Positions 50,466-59,018 of a stretch of 64,000 nucleotides of DNA are shown here, in pieces. A program made the position numbers and the translations under genes. This DNA is from Candidatus Gastranaerophilales bacterium. GTDB taxonomy: Bacteria > Cyanobacteriota > Vampirovibrionia > Gastranaerophilales > Gastranaerophilaceae. Location: positions 186,001 through 250,000 of the forward strand of contig CALUUK010000001.1 in the NCBI GenBank assembly GCA_944323955.1, in the 5' to 3' direction. Position 1 is the first letter of the stretch; each line of letters begins with the position of its first letter. Under the pieces are notes generated by a model. It was not told where the DNA came from. It was given only the letters and a program-made list of their open reading frames with translations, and did not search any database.

Positions 50466-51388
50466 TTCCGATTTGTCCCGACTTTAAGCATTCTTTCAAT
50501 ACTTACTACGGCTCTTTTTCTGATTTCATCCGAAATTGTAATTTCATTCGTTTCATTTAAGAGAACATTATAAATATCTTCCAGCGTATTTTGTTTCATA
50601 TTCGGACATATAATGTTCGGATTAATTAATATAAATTCTTTGTTCCAATTATATAGTTTACTGTCCCTGTTTAATCGTTCAACAACACCAAGTTCTGTTG
50701 CAATAACAAATTGTTTTTTGCTGCTTTTTTTCGCAAATTCCATAATATCTTTTGTAGAACCTACAAAATCCGCAAGTTTTGAAATTTCCGTATGGCATTC
50801 GGGATGCGCCAGTATTAATGCTTCAGGGTATTGTTCTCTGGCTTTTTCAATATCTGTTGTTCGTATCCTTAAATGTGTAGGACAAAATCCGTTAAATGTT
50901 ATAACTTCTACATTCTTTAGTTTTGTTTCAACCCATTTGCCCAAATAAGTATCAGGCACAAACAATACTTTATTTGTGTTTAGACTTTTAACTATTTCTA
51001 TGGCATTTGAACTTGTACAGCATATATCACAATGTGCTTTTACCTCAGCGGTTGAATTAACATAACAAACAACGGGTATATCAGGATATTGTTCTTTAAA
51101 CTGTTTTAAATTATTAACGTCTATCATATCTGACATCAGGCAGCCTGAGTTTATATTCGGCAAAAGTACTTTCTTTTCAGGTGATAACAACTTTGCGCTT
51201 TGTGCCATAAAATAAACGCCCGCAAATACGATAATTTTTGCATCTGTTTTTGCGGCAGCTCTGCTCAAGTATAAAGAATCTCCCACGAAATCAGAAACAT
51301 CATCTATTTCAACATTCTGATAACAATGCGTTAAAATAACAGCATTTTTTTCTTCTTTAAGTCTTAAAATTTCTTCCCTTAAATCCAT
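50462..51388 (-). CDS. nadA: Quinolinate synthase
   Basis: This 308-residue enzyme makes quinolinate from iminoaspartate and dihydroxyacetone phosphate in NAD synthesis. The three [4Fe-4S] cysteines are in NINSGCLMSDM (about residue 81), FNGFCPTHLR (about 168) and NIICPNMKQNT (about 253). YVNSTAEVKAHCD is another signature. Length is typical of the short NadA type (about 300-310). nadB and nadC are not in the window. It overlaps mnmA by 4 bp; NadA and MnmA share no pathway, so the pairing is probably operonic convenience. Confidence 0.97.
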   Translation of the reverse strand: MDLREEILRLKEEKNAVILTHCYQNVEIDDVSDFVGDSLYLSRAAAKTDAKIIVFAGVYFMAQSAKLLSPEKKVLLPNINSGCLMSDMIDVNNLKQFKEQYPDIPVVCYVNSTAEVKAHCDICCTSSNAIEIVKSLNTNKVLFVPDTYLGKWVETKLKNVEVITFNGFCPTHLRIRTTDIEKAREQYPEALILAHPECHTEISKLADFVGSTKDIMEFAKKSSKKQFVIATELGVVERLNRDSKLYNWNKEFILINPNIICPNMKQNTLEDIYNVLLNETNEITISDEIRKRAVVSIERMLKVGTNRK

Positions 51389-51454
51389 AATGTTCCTTTG
51401 CTCGCTTGTATAAATATTTATACAAACAAGGATTCAAGTCAATGCACGGACTTA

Positions 51455-52660
51455 TTATTGCTCTGCAACGGCGGCGGGCTGTTCTATTTCAAGCCATTCT
51501 TTTATTCTTTCGGAAATATATTCAAAAGAGTTTATTTCAGGAAGAGGACCTGCCGTGATATTTTTTGAATATATAATAACGGGAACCTGTTCTCTTGTAT
51601 GATCAGTTCCCGGAACGGTCGGGTCGCATCCGTGGTCTGCAGTTATTATTAAAATATCCTCATCTGTCATATTATCAATGATTTTAGGTAAATATGAGTC
51701 TATTTCTTCAATGGCTTTTGCATACCCGACGGGGTCATTTCTGTGACCGTAAAGCATATCGGTATCTACAAGATTTGTGAAAATAAAAGACTTGTCATAA
51801 TTTTTTATTTTGTAATTATTTGTTTCAAGTTCTTCAAGATTTAGTTCATTTTTGATTGCTTTGAGTGTTATTTCAAGTCCCTGAGTATTTCCGCCCGTGT
51901 GTATGGCATGTGAAATACCCTTTCCTACGAAAATATCTTCAATTTTTCCGATACCGATAACAATCCCGTTATTTTTTATAACCGCATCGCAAGTTGAATC
52001 TTTAAAGGGTTCTACGGAGTAATCACGTCTTAGAGCGCCTATTCTTACGGGCTTTCCGTCAACCATATGATAAGGTCTTGCTATTACTCTTGAAACATTA
52101 TATTTATCAGTAAGAATTTCTCTTGCAATTTCACAGTATTCATATAATTTTTCAACAGGAATTACATCAATATCAACTGCTATTTGAAATACGCTGTCCG
52201 CGCTTGTATATATAATCGGGTATTTTGTTTCCGAATGTTCTTTATGAAAGTCTTCAATGACTTTCGTTCCGGATGCGGGATAATTTGCGAGAATGCCTTT
52301 ACATCCCGTTTTTTCGATAAATTTATTAATAATTTCATCGGGAAATCCATCAGGATATACTCTAAATGGTTTTTCAAGAACGAGTCCCATCATCTCCCAG
52401 TGTCCGGTGGTTGTGTCTTTCCCCTTTGATTTTTCTTTCATTATTCCGTATTGTGCAATAGCTTTCTGGTTTTTTTCTACCCCTTGAACATCTCCGAGAT
52501 TACCGAGTCCCAGTTTATACAGACTTGGTGCATTAAGACCTTTTACTGCTTTTGCAACATTACATAATGTATTACATTCTTTTATGTCTCCGTATTCACC
52601 GCAATCCGCCATTGCTCCGCAGCCCATTGAGTCTATTACTATTACAATTGCTCGTTTCAT
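51455..52660 (-). CDS. deoB: Phosphopentomutase
   Basis: A 401-residue alkaline-phosphatase-fold mutase interconverting ribose-1- and ribose-5-phosphate (and the deoxy forms), linking nucleoside salvage to the pentose phosphate pathway. Metal-site boxes are VIDSMGCGAMAD (N-terminus), GKDTTTGHWEMMG (phospho-Thr about residue 86), ADHGCDPTVPGTDHTREQVP (about 348-367) and a His in SHAIHTGGN. Start MKRAIVIVIDSMG at 52660 with GGGG upstream; an in-frame ATG-like extension to 52687 is not conserved in the family. Other deo genes are absent. Confidence 0.97.
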   Translation of the reverse strand: MKRAIVIVIDSMGCGAMADCGEYGDIKECNTLCNVAKAVKGLNAPSLYKLGLGNLGDVQGVEKNQKAIAQYGIMKEKSKGKDTTTGHWEMMGLVLEKPFRVYPDGFPDEIINKFIEKTGCKGILANYPASGTKVIEDFHKEHSETKYPIIYTSADSVFQIAVDIDVIPVEKLYEYCEIAREILTDKYNVSRVIARPYHMVDGKPVRIGALRRDYSVEPFKDSTCDAVIKNNGIVIGIGKIEDIFVGKGISHAIHTGGNTQGLEITLKAIKNELNLEELETNNYKIKNYDKSFIFTNLVDTDMLYGHRNDPVGYAKAIEEIDSYLPKIIDNMTDEDILIITADHGCDPTVPGTDHTREQVPVIIYSKNITAGPLPEINSFEYISERIKEWLEIEQPAAVAEQ

Positions 52661-53204
52661 CGTAAACCCCGTATTTTCTTTGTTCACTTATTCATTATAC
52701 ATTCTAATACTAAAAAAAGTTCCGTTTCCGAAACTTTTTTAAATCCCCAATCTCACTCTAACAAATCTAAAACTTTTTTATTAATGTCTAACCCTTTTAA
52801 ATCCCTTTTTTATTCACTCTCTCCTCCGCAGGAAAGCTATGCCATCACTCCTTCCGAAAACCGTCTCTGTTTGTTACTTTATAGTATGACGTTAAGATTA
52901 ACCGTACAAGGTAATATTTTTTAACTATTTTTTACAATTGACCATGCCCTTACTGTCTTTTAGGAAATTTAATTTTTACAATCGTTAATAATGTTTTTTT
53001 TGCATTTTTTTTGTTTTTTTCTATTGACAGAGTCATGCAACTTTGTCTCGGGCTTTACAGCCAAAATACTATTTTAATAGTATTTTTACTTTTGTTACGG
53101 GCATGCTTTTTTGTTAAATAACTTTTTTGCTTTTTGTAATTTTTATTGTTGTTGCTATTGTTAATCTTAATTTGTATAATTGTGCAAGGTAAGGCAGGTT
53201 TTAG
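52661..53204. other. 545-bp gene-free region between deoB and aroC
   Basis: No convincing coding frame. It contains an A/T-stem hairpin (about 52712-52740), a less A+T-rich patch (about 52808-52875) with GGAAAG and CTTTCC-like arms, an imperfect inverted repeat GACAGAGT/ACTTTGTC (about 53026-53047), and a terminator-like hairpin AAAATACTATT/AATAGTATTTT (53063-53086) followed by T. A TTGACA lies at about 53025. This could hold a small RNA or a leader ending in attenuation ahead of aroC; no known riboswitch was recognised. Confidence 0.3.
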
Positions 53205-54383
53205 ATGATATTTAGATTTTTAACTTCAGGGGAATCTCATGGCAAATGTTTAAATGCGATAATAGAAGGGGTTCCTTCCGGTATCAAAATAGATGTCGAT
53301 TTTATAAATTCCGAACTAAAAAAAAGACAAACCGGTTATGGACGAGGCGGAAGAATGAAGATAGAAAAAGATTCCGTAAAAATTCTCTCAGGGGTTAGAC
53401 ATGGAGTTTCCCTGGGAAGTCCGATTGCATTGGAAATTGAAAATAAAGATTGGGAAAACTGGCAGATTCCCATGTCATCTGAACCTGTAGAGTTGACTGA
53501 TGAAAACATTAGAATAATTGATTCAAAAAAAATTACAAATGTCCGCCCGGGACATGCGGATTTAGCAGGTGCGCTTAAATATAATCATACCGATATCAGA
53601 AATATACTTGAGCGTTCAAGCGCACGTGAAACAGCCGCTCGTGTTGCGGTCGGTGCTGTTGCAAAATGTATTTTAAAAGAATTTAATATAAAAAGTATTT
53701 CTTGTGTTTCTCAAATCGGCAGTGTTATTGCTAATGTTGCCGATAATATTTTTGAGTATGAAGATATTATAAATAATTCAGAACTCAGGACTTCAGATGC
53801 TTGTGCCGCCGAGAAAATGAAAGCGGAAATAGATAAAGCGAAAGAACTCGGTGATACTTTGGGCGGGAAATTTAAAGTTATATATAAAAATGTTCCTGTC
53901 GGGTTAGGCTCTCATGTTCAGTGGGACAGAAAACTTGACGGACTTTTATCTCAGGCAATAATGAGTGTTCAAGCCGTTAAATCCGTTGAAATAGGGCTTG
54001 GTAATGATGTTGCAGAAACATTAGGTTCAAAAACCCATGATGAGATTTTTGTTAAAGACGGAAAATATTTTCGTAAAACAAATAATGCCGGAGGTATAGA
54101 ATCAGGTATCTCTAACGGTGAAGATATTGTTATAACGGCGGCAATGAAGGCAATTCCGACAATGGTAAAACCTTTAAATTCCGTTGAAATCGATACAAAA
54201 AAAGAAGTCAGTGCTCATTTTGAGCGTTCTGACGTTTGTGCCGTTCCGGCTTGTGCCGTCGTTGCCGAAGCAATGGGTGCAATAGTTTTAGCGGATGCAA
54301 TGCTTGAAAAATTCTCTCATGATAATATATCCGAAATGAAACGTAATTATGCTTCTTACGTTGAACAAATTTCTTTGAGGTAA
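53205..54383 (+). CDS. aroC: Chorismate synthase
   Basis: A 392-residue FMN enzyme for the last step of the shikimate pathway (5-enolpyruvylshikimate-3-phosphate to chorismate). Signatures: TSGESHGKCLNAIIEG (residues 7-22), RRQTGYGRGGRMKIE-type KRQTGYGRGGRMKIEKD, NVRPGHADLAGALKY with NHTDIRNILERSSARETAARV, and C-terminal DVCAVPACAVVAEAM. Length is typical (360-400). It heads an aroC-aroK-aroB operon (4-bp gap, then 14-bp overlap), and the preceding 0.5-kb leader may regulate it. Confidence 0.98.
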   Translation: MIFRFLTSGESHGKCLNAIIEGVPSGIKIDVDFINSELKKRQTGYGRGGRMKIEKDSVKILSGVRHGVSLGSPIALEIENKDWENWQIPMSSEPVELTDENIRIIDSKKITNVRPGHADLAGALKYNHTDIRNILERSSARETAARVAVGAVAKCILKEFNIKSISCVSQIGSVIANVADNIFEYEDIINNSELRTSDACAAEKMKAEIDKAKELGDTLGGKFKVIYKNVPVGLGSHVQWDRKLDGLLSQAIMSVQAVKSVEIGLGNDVAETLGSKTHDEIFVKDGKYFRKTNNAGGIESGISNGEDIVITAAMKAIPTMVKPLNSVEIDTKKEVSAHFERSDVCAVPACAVVAEAMGAIVLADAMLEKFSHDNISEMKRNYASYVEQISLR

Positions 54384-54387
54384 CGTT

Positions 54388-54903
54388 TTGAATATTTCTG
54401 TTATCGGAATGATGGGTTCGGGAAAAACTACTGTGGCAAAAAGATTGGCACAGATTTTGAAAAGTTTTTCTTTTATTGATACGGATAATTTAATTGTCGA
54501 AATTGAAAAATCTACAATCAGTGATATATTTAAGAACAAAGGCGAAGAATATTTCAGACGGCTTGAATCAAGAGTTCTTAATGATATATTAGAAAAAGAT
54601 AATCAAATTATCTCTACGGGCGGCGGTATAGTTGTAAAAAATGAAAATATTCAATTGTTAAAGAAAAAGTCGGTTGTTTTCTTTTTGCAGGCTGATGATG
54701 AGGTTTTATTTGACAGGATAAAAGAGGATAATACAAGGCCACTATTAAATCATTCCGATATGAAAGAGAGAATTGCAAAAATATTGTACGAACGTAAGGA
54801 AAAATACGAGCAGGCTCACTACATTATAGATACAAATAATAAAAGTATTGAAGATATAGCCGGTGAAATCATCAGAAAGTCAGGTATAAATGGAAACTGT
54901 TAA
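54388..54903 (+). CDS. aroK: Shikimate kinase
   Basis: A 171-residue kinase phosphorylating shikimate at O3. Walker A GMMGSGKTT is at residues 7-15. The shikimate-binding Asp lies in DTDNLI, the Arg in FRRLE (about 55-59), STGGGIV (about 77-83) is the GGG box, and the lid carries NTRPLL. The start is TTG with GAGG 8 bp upstream. It overlaps aroB by 14 bp. Confidence 0.97.
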   Translation: MNISVIGMMGSGKTTVAKRLAQILKSFSFIDTDNLIVEIEKSTISDIFKNKGEEYFRRLESRVLNDILEKDNQIISTGGGIVVKNENIQLLKKKSVVFFLQADDEVLFDRIKEDNTRPLLNHSDMKERIAKILYERKEKYEQAHYIIDTNNKSIEDIAGEIIRKSGINGNC

Positions 54904-55975
54904 TGTAAAAATCAATGCGAAAAAAGAGTATTCTTATCCGATTTTAATCGGTGAGAATTTGTTTGAAGATCCGTATGAGTATATAAAACAATTTACAAAA
55001 GCGGAAAGATTTCTTGTTGTAACGAATAAAAAAGTAAATTCTTTATACGGTAAATATTTTGAAGATGATTTTGCGGCTTTTCTTATTTTACCCGACGGAG
55101 AAGAGTATAAAAATCAGGAAGTGTTGTCATTAATTATTGATAAGGCAATTGCATTAAACATAGAAAGACAAGATGCAATAATAGCACTTGGAGGAGGCGT
55201 CATAGGCGATATGGCAGGTTTTGCTGCGGCTGTCTATCAAAGAGGAATAGATTTTATACAGGTTCCTACCACATTGCTCGCTCAAGTTGATTCTTCCGTC
55301 GGCGGAAAAGTTGCCATAAACCACAGCAAGGGCAAAAATCTTATTGGTGCTTTTTATCAACCAAAACTTGTTTTGGCTGATACAAATACATTAAATACTC
55401 TTGACGACAGACAGTATAAAACAGGCTTGGCTGAAGTTTTAAAATACGCCTTCATTGAAAAGACCTGCGGTGCGGATATTGACTATAAATTTATGGAATT
55501 CCTTGAATCTAATAAAGATATGATATTTGAGAAAAATCATGATGTACTAAAAGAACTGATAAAAATTTGCTGCAGTTTAAAAAGCTGTGTTGTAAACAAA
55601 GATGAAAAAGAAAAAGGACTGAGAGCAATTTTGAACTTCGGTCATACATATGCTCATGCCATAGAAGCAATTACAAAATACAGCCGTTATACTCACGGAG
55701 AAGCTGTCTCCATTGGCATGAAATTAATATTTGACCTTGCTTTAAACCTTGGTTTAATTGATAAGTCCTATTACGACAGAGCTTTAAAACTTTTAACAGA
55801 TTATAATCTCTGTATAAATCCCGATATAACTTTTTCAAAAGATGCATTTTATAATGCAATGAAGTCAGATAAAAAGGTTTCATCCGGTAAAATTAATTTT
55901 GTGATGCCTTTTTCCCCCAAAGAAGTTAAAATCATGAATGATATTGATAAGAAATTGGTTTTACGTGGCATTTAA
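54890..55975 (+). CDS. aroB: 3-dehydroquinate synthase
   Basis: A 361-residue NAD- and metal-dependent enzyme converting DAHP to 3-dehydroquinate. Boxes are GGGVIGDMAGFAAAVYQRGI (about residues 101-120), QVPTTLLAQVDSSVGGKVAIN, and the metal ligands Glu in GLAEVLKYA, His in NFGHTYAHAIE (about 246-256) and His in THGEAVSIGM (about 264). It is the third gene of the aroC-aroK-aroB operon. Length is typical. Confidence 0.98.
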   Translation: METVNVKINAKKEYSYPILIGENLFEDPYEYIKQFTKAERFLVVTNKKVNSLYGKYFEDDFAAFLILPDGEEYKNQEVLSLIIDKAIALNIERQDAIIALGGGVIGDMAGFAAAVYQRGIDFIQVPTTLLAQVDSSVGGKVAINHSKGKNLIGAFYQPKLVLADTNTLNTLDDRQYKTGLAEVLKYAFIEKTCGADIDYKFMEFLESNKDMIFEKNHDVLKELIKICCSLKSCVVNKDEKEKGLRAILNFGHTYAHAIEAITKYSRYTHGEAVSIGMKLIFDLALNLGLIDKSYYDRALKLLTDYNLCINPDITFSKDAFYNAMKSDKKVSSGKINFVMPFSPKEVKIMNDIDKKLVLRGI

Positions 55976-55996
55976 ATTGTATACACCTAAAAAAAA

Positions 55997-56005
55997 TGTT
56001 ATAAT
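55997..56005 (+). promoter_or_regulatory. Extended -10 promoter of surE
   Basis: TGTTATAAT, 25 bp before the surE ATG; AAAAGGGG lies between as ribosome-binding site. Confidence 0.6.
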
Positions 56006-56029
56006 CTGACAGTTACAAAAGGGGTTTAT

Positions 56030-56821
56030 ATGAAAATATTATTATCGAATGATGACGGAGTTATGGCAGAAGGTATTAAAGCCTTAACAACGGAGCTTAG
56101 CAAAGAACATGATGTTTATGTTATTGCACCTGACAGAGAAAGAAGTGCCGCGGGGCATTCCCTTACTCTTCATACACCGATAAGAGTTGAAGAACTTGAA
56201 TCAAGATTTGGTGCGAAAAGAATATGGATTACAAGCGGCACCCCGGGTGATTGTGTAAAAATAGGTATAAACGCTATTTTATCGGAAGAAGAAAAACCCG
56301 ATTTGATAATATCAGGTATTAATCACGGGCCTAATTTGGGATCTGATATTTTATATTCGGGAACGGTAAGCTGTGCTATGGAAGGTGCCATGATGGGATA
56401 TCCGAGTATCGCGGTTTCTCTGGCAAGTATGTCTTCTGAACCTGAATTATTTAAAAATGTTGCGATTTTTATGGCGAAATTTGTCCATAAAATTAAAGAT
56501 TTTAATTTCCCAAAGAAAACAATATTAAATGTGAATGTTCCGGGCTTATTGCCTGAAGATTTGGCCGGAGTCGCTATCACCCGTCTCGGCGGTAAAATGT
56601 TTACGGATGAGTATGATAAGCGTGTCGATCCAAGAGGTAAAGTCTATTATTGGATGGCGGGTGAACTTATCAAACATTGTGATAATGATGATTCCGATAT
56701 AAATGCGTTAAGATGGAATAAAGTTTCCGTTACTCCTATTACTTTTGAAATGACATTAGACAGTGTAATTCCGGAGCTGATAAGGGTTGTTGAAACATCA
56801 GCCGTTTCAGAGTGGCTATAA
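56030..56821 (+). CDS. surE: 5'/3'-nucleotidase SurE
   Basis: This 263-residue phosphatase acts on nucleoside monophosphates and short polyphosphate. The metal motif NDDG is at residues 5-8 (Asp7 is usually catalytic), and APDRERSAAGHSLTL, SGINHGPNLGSDILYSGTV and GTPGDCVKIG are family boxes. Length is typical (250-265). It follows the aro operon with its own promoter and converges with yraN, 1 bp apart. Confidence 0.97.
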   Translation: MKILLSNDDGVMAEGIKALTTELSKEHDVYVIAPDRERSAAGHSLTLHTPIRVEELESRFGAKRIWITSGTPGDCVKIGINAILSEEEKPDLIISGINHGPNLGSDILYSGTVSCAMEGAMMGYPSIAVSLASMSSEPELFKNVAIFMAKFVHKIKDFNFPKKTILNVNVPGLLPEDLAGVAITRLGGKMFTDEYDKRVDPRGKVYYWMAGELIKHCDNDDSDINALRWNKVSVTPITFEMTLDSVIPELIRVVETSAVSEWL

Positions 56822-56822
56822 A

Positions 56823-57182
56823 TTAATATTGACCAAGGTCCTTTAAATGTTCAATTTTTGGGTTGTTCAGACCTATAACTGCTATGCCGTCAAAACGAAA
56901 TGACTTATATTTCTTTTTGCTGCTGTTTAAATAACCCAGAATTGCCGTATGGACTTTTTTTATCTTATTTGCATTTATTGCTTCGAAAGGATGTCCGTAA
57001 CCGAGGGATATTCTTGTTTTTACTTCAACAAAAACTATAGTTTCATTATCTTGCGCAATGATATCTATTTCCGCATTTTTTGAGTAGTGCCAATTTCTTT
57101 CTATTATCCTGTATCCGGATTCTATTAAGTATTGTGCCGCTATCTCTTCGCCTTTTTTACCTTTTTGTATATTATTTATCAT
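56823..57182 (-). CDS. yraN: YraN/UPF0102 family endonuclease-like protein
   Basis: A 119-residue protein of the YraN (UPF0102) family with the Holliday-junction-resolvase-like nuclease fold. Boxes: KGKKGEEIAAQYLIESGYRIIERNWH (start), AEIDIIAQD (about 42-50) and TIVFVEVKTR (about 53-62), which supplies the Glu-x-Lys of the PD-(D/E)xK motif. The genuine function is unknown; a DNA repair role has been proposed for the family. Only 41 bp separate its start from the divergent SDR gene. Confidence 0.93.
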   Translation of the reverse strand: MINNIQKGKKGEEIAAQYLIESGYRIIERNWHYSKNAEIDIIAQDNETIVFVEVKTRISLGYGHPFEAINANKIKKVHTAILGYLNSSKKKYKSFRFDGIAVIGLNNPKIEHLKDLGQY

Positions 57183-57223
57183 TGTTTGATTATATCAGAA
57201 TTTTGTGTTAAAAATAACTTGTT

Positions 57224-58063
57224 ATGAAAAAATCCGTTAAAACAATATTAATAACAGGTACATCTACCGGAATAGGCAGGGAAATTGCTTTAAAACTTGC
57301 AAAAGAAGGACATAAGGTTTTTGCGGGTGTAAGAAGAAAAATAGATAAAAACGAACTTGAAAGTTTAAATCCGAATATAAAAGGCGTTTATCTTGATATA
57401 ACAAATCCTTCCAGTATTGATAAAGCATTTTGGTTTGTAATTAAAAATACGGAAAAAATAGATGTTTTAATTAATAATGCCGGTATTGCAGTTGCGGGGC
57501 CTGTTGAAATTCTGCCCGTAAAGAAAATAAAAGAACAGTTTGATGTTAATGTTTTCGGAGCACTAAACGTTACTCAAAAGTTTTTTCCGCTGCTGAAAAA
57601 CGGTTTGATAATAAATATGAGTTCTTTGGCGGCAACGGGGCTTTTTCCTTATATTGCGCCTTACTGTGCTTCCAAAAGAGCATTAGATATTCTGTTTAAT
57701 AATTTAATGCTTGAAAACAAAGATAATATTAAGGTTGTATCCGTAAAACCCGCGGTTATAAAGACTCCGATATGGGATAAATCGATAAAAAAAGCCCGTG
57801 AAAATTTTGATCTGGCAAGTGATATTTCAAAAAAGAAGTATGAGAAAGAATTATCGTATATGATAACTCATTCTGAAAAAAATAATCACAGAGGACTTGA
57901 TCCTTATTTTGTTGTAAATACGGTCGAAAAAATAATAAATTCTAAAAATCCTAAACCTTCTTATAATGTCGGATTTGCATCTTCTTGTGCGGATTTTGTT
58001 TCTAAACTTCCTCAAACAATTATCAATTTAATTGTCAAATTAAAATTGAAGAAAATAAAATAA
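57224..58063 (+). CDS. Short-chain dehydrogenase/reductase
   Basis: A 279-residue classical SDR. NAD(P) motif TGTSTGIGREI (residues 12-22), NNAG (about 84-87), the Ser of NMSSLAA (about 127-133) and the catalytic YCASK (about 145-149) are all present, so it should be active. The substrate could be a retinol-, steroid- or fatty-acyl-type alcohol; SDRs with the VxSVKP segment seen here often act on lipid-like substrates, but this is not resolved. It has a basic hydrophobic C-terminus (TIINLIVKLKLKK), perhaps membrane-associated. There is no clear ribosome-binding site. Confidence 0.9.
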   Translation: MKKSVKTILITGTSTGIGREIALKLAKEGHKVFAGVRRKIDKNELESLNPNIKGVYLDITNPSSIDKAFWFVIKNTEKIDVLINNAGIAVAGPVEILPVKKIKEQFDVNVFGALNVTQKFFPLLKNGLIINMSSLAATGLFPYIAPYCASKRALDILFNNLMLENKDNIKVVSVKPAVIKTPIWDKSIKKARENFDLASDISKKKYEKELSYMITHSEKNNHRGLDPYFVVNTVEKIINSKNPKPSYNVGFASSCADFVSKLPQTIINLIVKLKLKKIK

Positions 58064-58123
58064 ACCAGATAGATGCCTGATTGGTCAGTTGTTATTTGTA
58101 TTATTATTTTATTTCATATATTT

Positions 58124-58978
58124 ATGAAAAAAATTCGTATGACAACAATTATTTTATTTATAATTTTTATATTGTTTTTGCTATACAACAGACTTGCATT
58201 TATAAATATAGTTGTTAAGTTTGATGCACTGGAACCTTTTGATAGACAAATGAATGTTTATTTTAAAGGGTTTAAAATCGGCAGAACAACAAAAATATAC
58301 CCTGATGCCGATTATAAAAATACATATTTAAATTTGCGTTTGTACAGAGGAAAAATTAATCTGCCCGTAAACTCAACCGTAAAGATACGTAAAATAAAAG
58401 CAGGAAGCTATGTTGACGTATTATATCCCGATAATCCGTCTTTACGTAAATTAAGAAATAATGATGAAATAAAAGGGTTTATTACAAAAGATATAAATTC
58501 TCTGCTTGAGGGTAAATTAAGTGATGAAGATTTAGATGTTATAGTGGATGATGCCGCAAGTTTAATTGAAAGCGCGAATAATGCAATAAAAAGCCTTGAT
58601 GGTGTTTTTATTGAAATAAAAGGTATATTGCAGGATGTAAGGCCCGATATAAAACAAGTTTCTAAGAATCTGGTTATTACTTCTTCCAACTTACAAAAAA
58701 CATCGGAAGAAATAAAAAATGTTGCCGGCGGCAATTCAGTAAAAGATTCTTTTTCAAATATTGAAGGAACAACTCAAAATTTAAAAGTAATAACAGAAAA
58801 TATCGGTGATATAACAAAACAGATTGATGAAATTACTGTTCCGCTTACAAACAGTGTTCTTTGCGAAACAAACGAAACAATGGGGAATGTTAACGATATA
58901 TCAAAAGGACTAAAAAAGACCTTGAAAAAACATTTTGGCTTTGGGCGAATAATTTTCGGAAGACCCGTAAGTGAATAA
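58124..58978 (+). CDS. MCE/MlaD-type lipid transport protein
   Basis: A 284-residue protein (301 if started at 58073). One membrane helix near the N-terminus (about residues 6-24), then an MCE-like beta domain (about 28-125: VVKFDALEPFDRQMNVYFKGFKIGR and a GSYVDVLYP box), followed by a long helical and Asn/Ser-rich region (about 140-255), typical of MlaD-type substrate-binding proteins that form hexameric rings linking inner and outer membrane lipid traffic. The partner ABC genes mlaE/mlaF are not adjacent, so this is an orphan in the window. The helical end may form the lipid tunnel. No convincing ribosome-binding site exists for either start. Confidence 0.78.
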   Translation: MKKIRMTTIILFIIFILFLLYNRLAFINIVVKFDALEPFDRQMNVYFKGFKIGRTTKIYPDADYKNTYLNLRLYRGKINLPVNSTVKIRKIKAGSYVDVLYPDNPSLRKLRNNDEIKGFITKDINSLLEGKLSDEDLDVIVDDAASLIESANNAIKSLDGVFIEIKGILQDVRPDIKQVSKNLVITSSNLQKTSEEIKNVAGGNSVKDSFSNIEGTTQNLKVITENIGDITKQIDEITVPLTNSVLCETNETMGNVNDISKGLKKTLKKHFGFGRIIFGRPVSE

Positions 58979-59003
58979 AATACTTTTATTAAACAGTAAA
59001 TAT

Positions 59004-59012
59004 TGATACAAT
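59004..59012 (+). promoter_or_regulatory. Extended -10 six bp before a glycosyltransferase ATG
   Basis: TGATACAAT, an extended Pribnow box, ends 6 bp before the ATG at 59019, again with no Shine-Dalgarno sequence. Confidence 0.4.
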
Positions 59013-59018
59013 ATAGAA

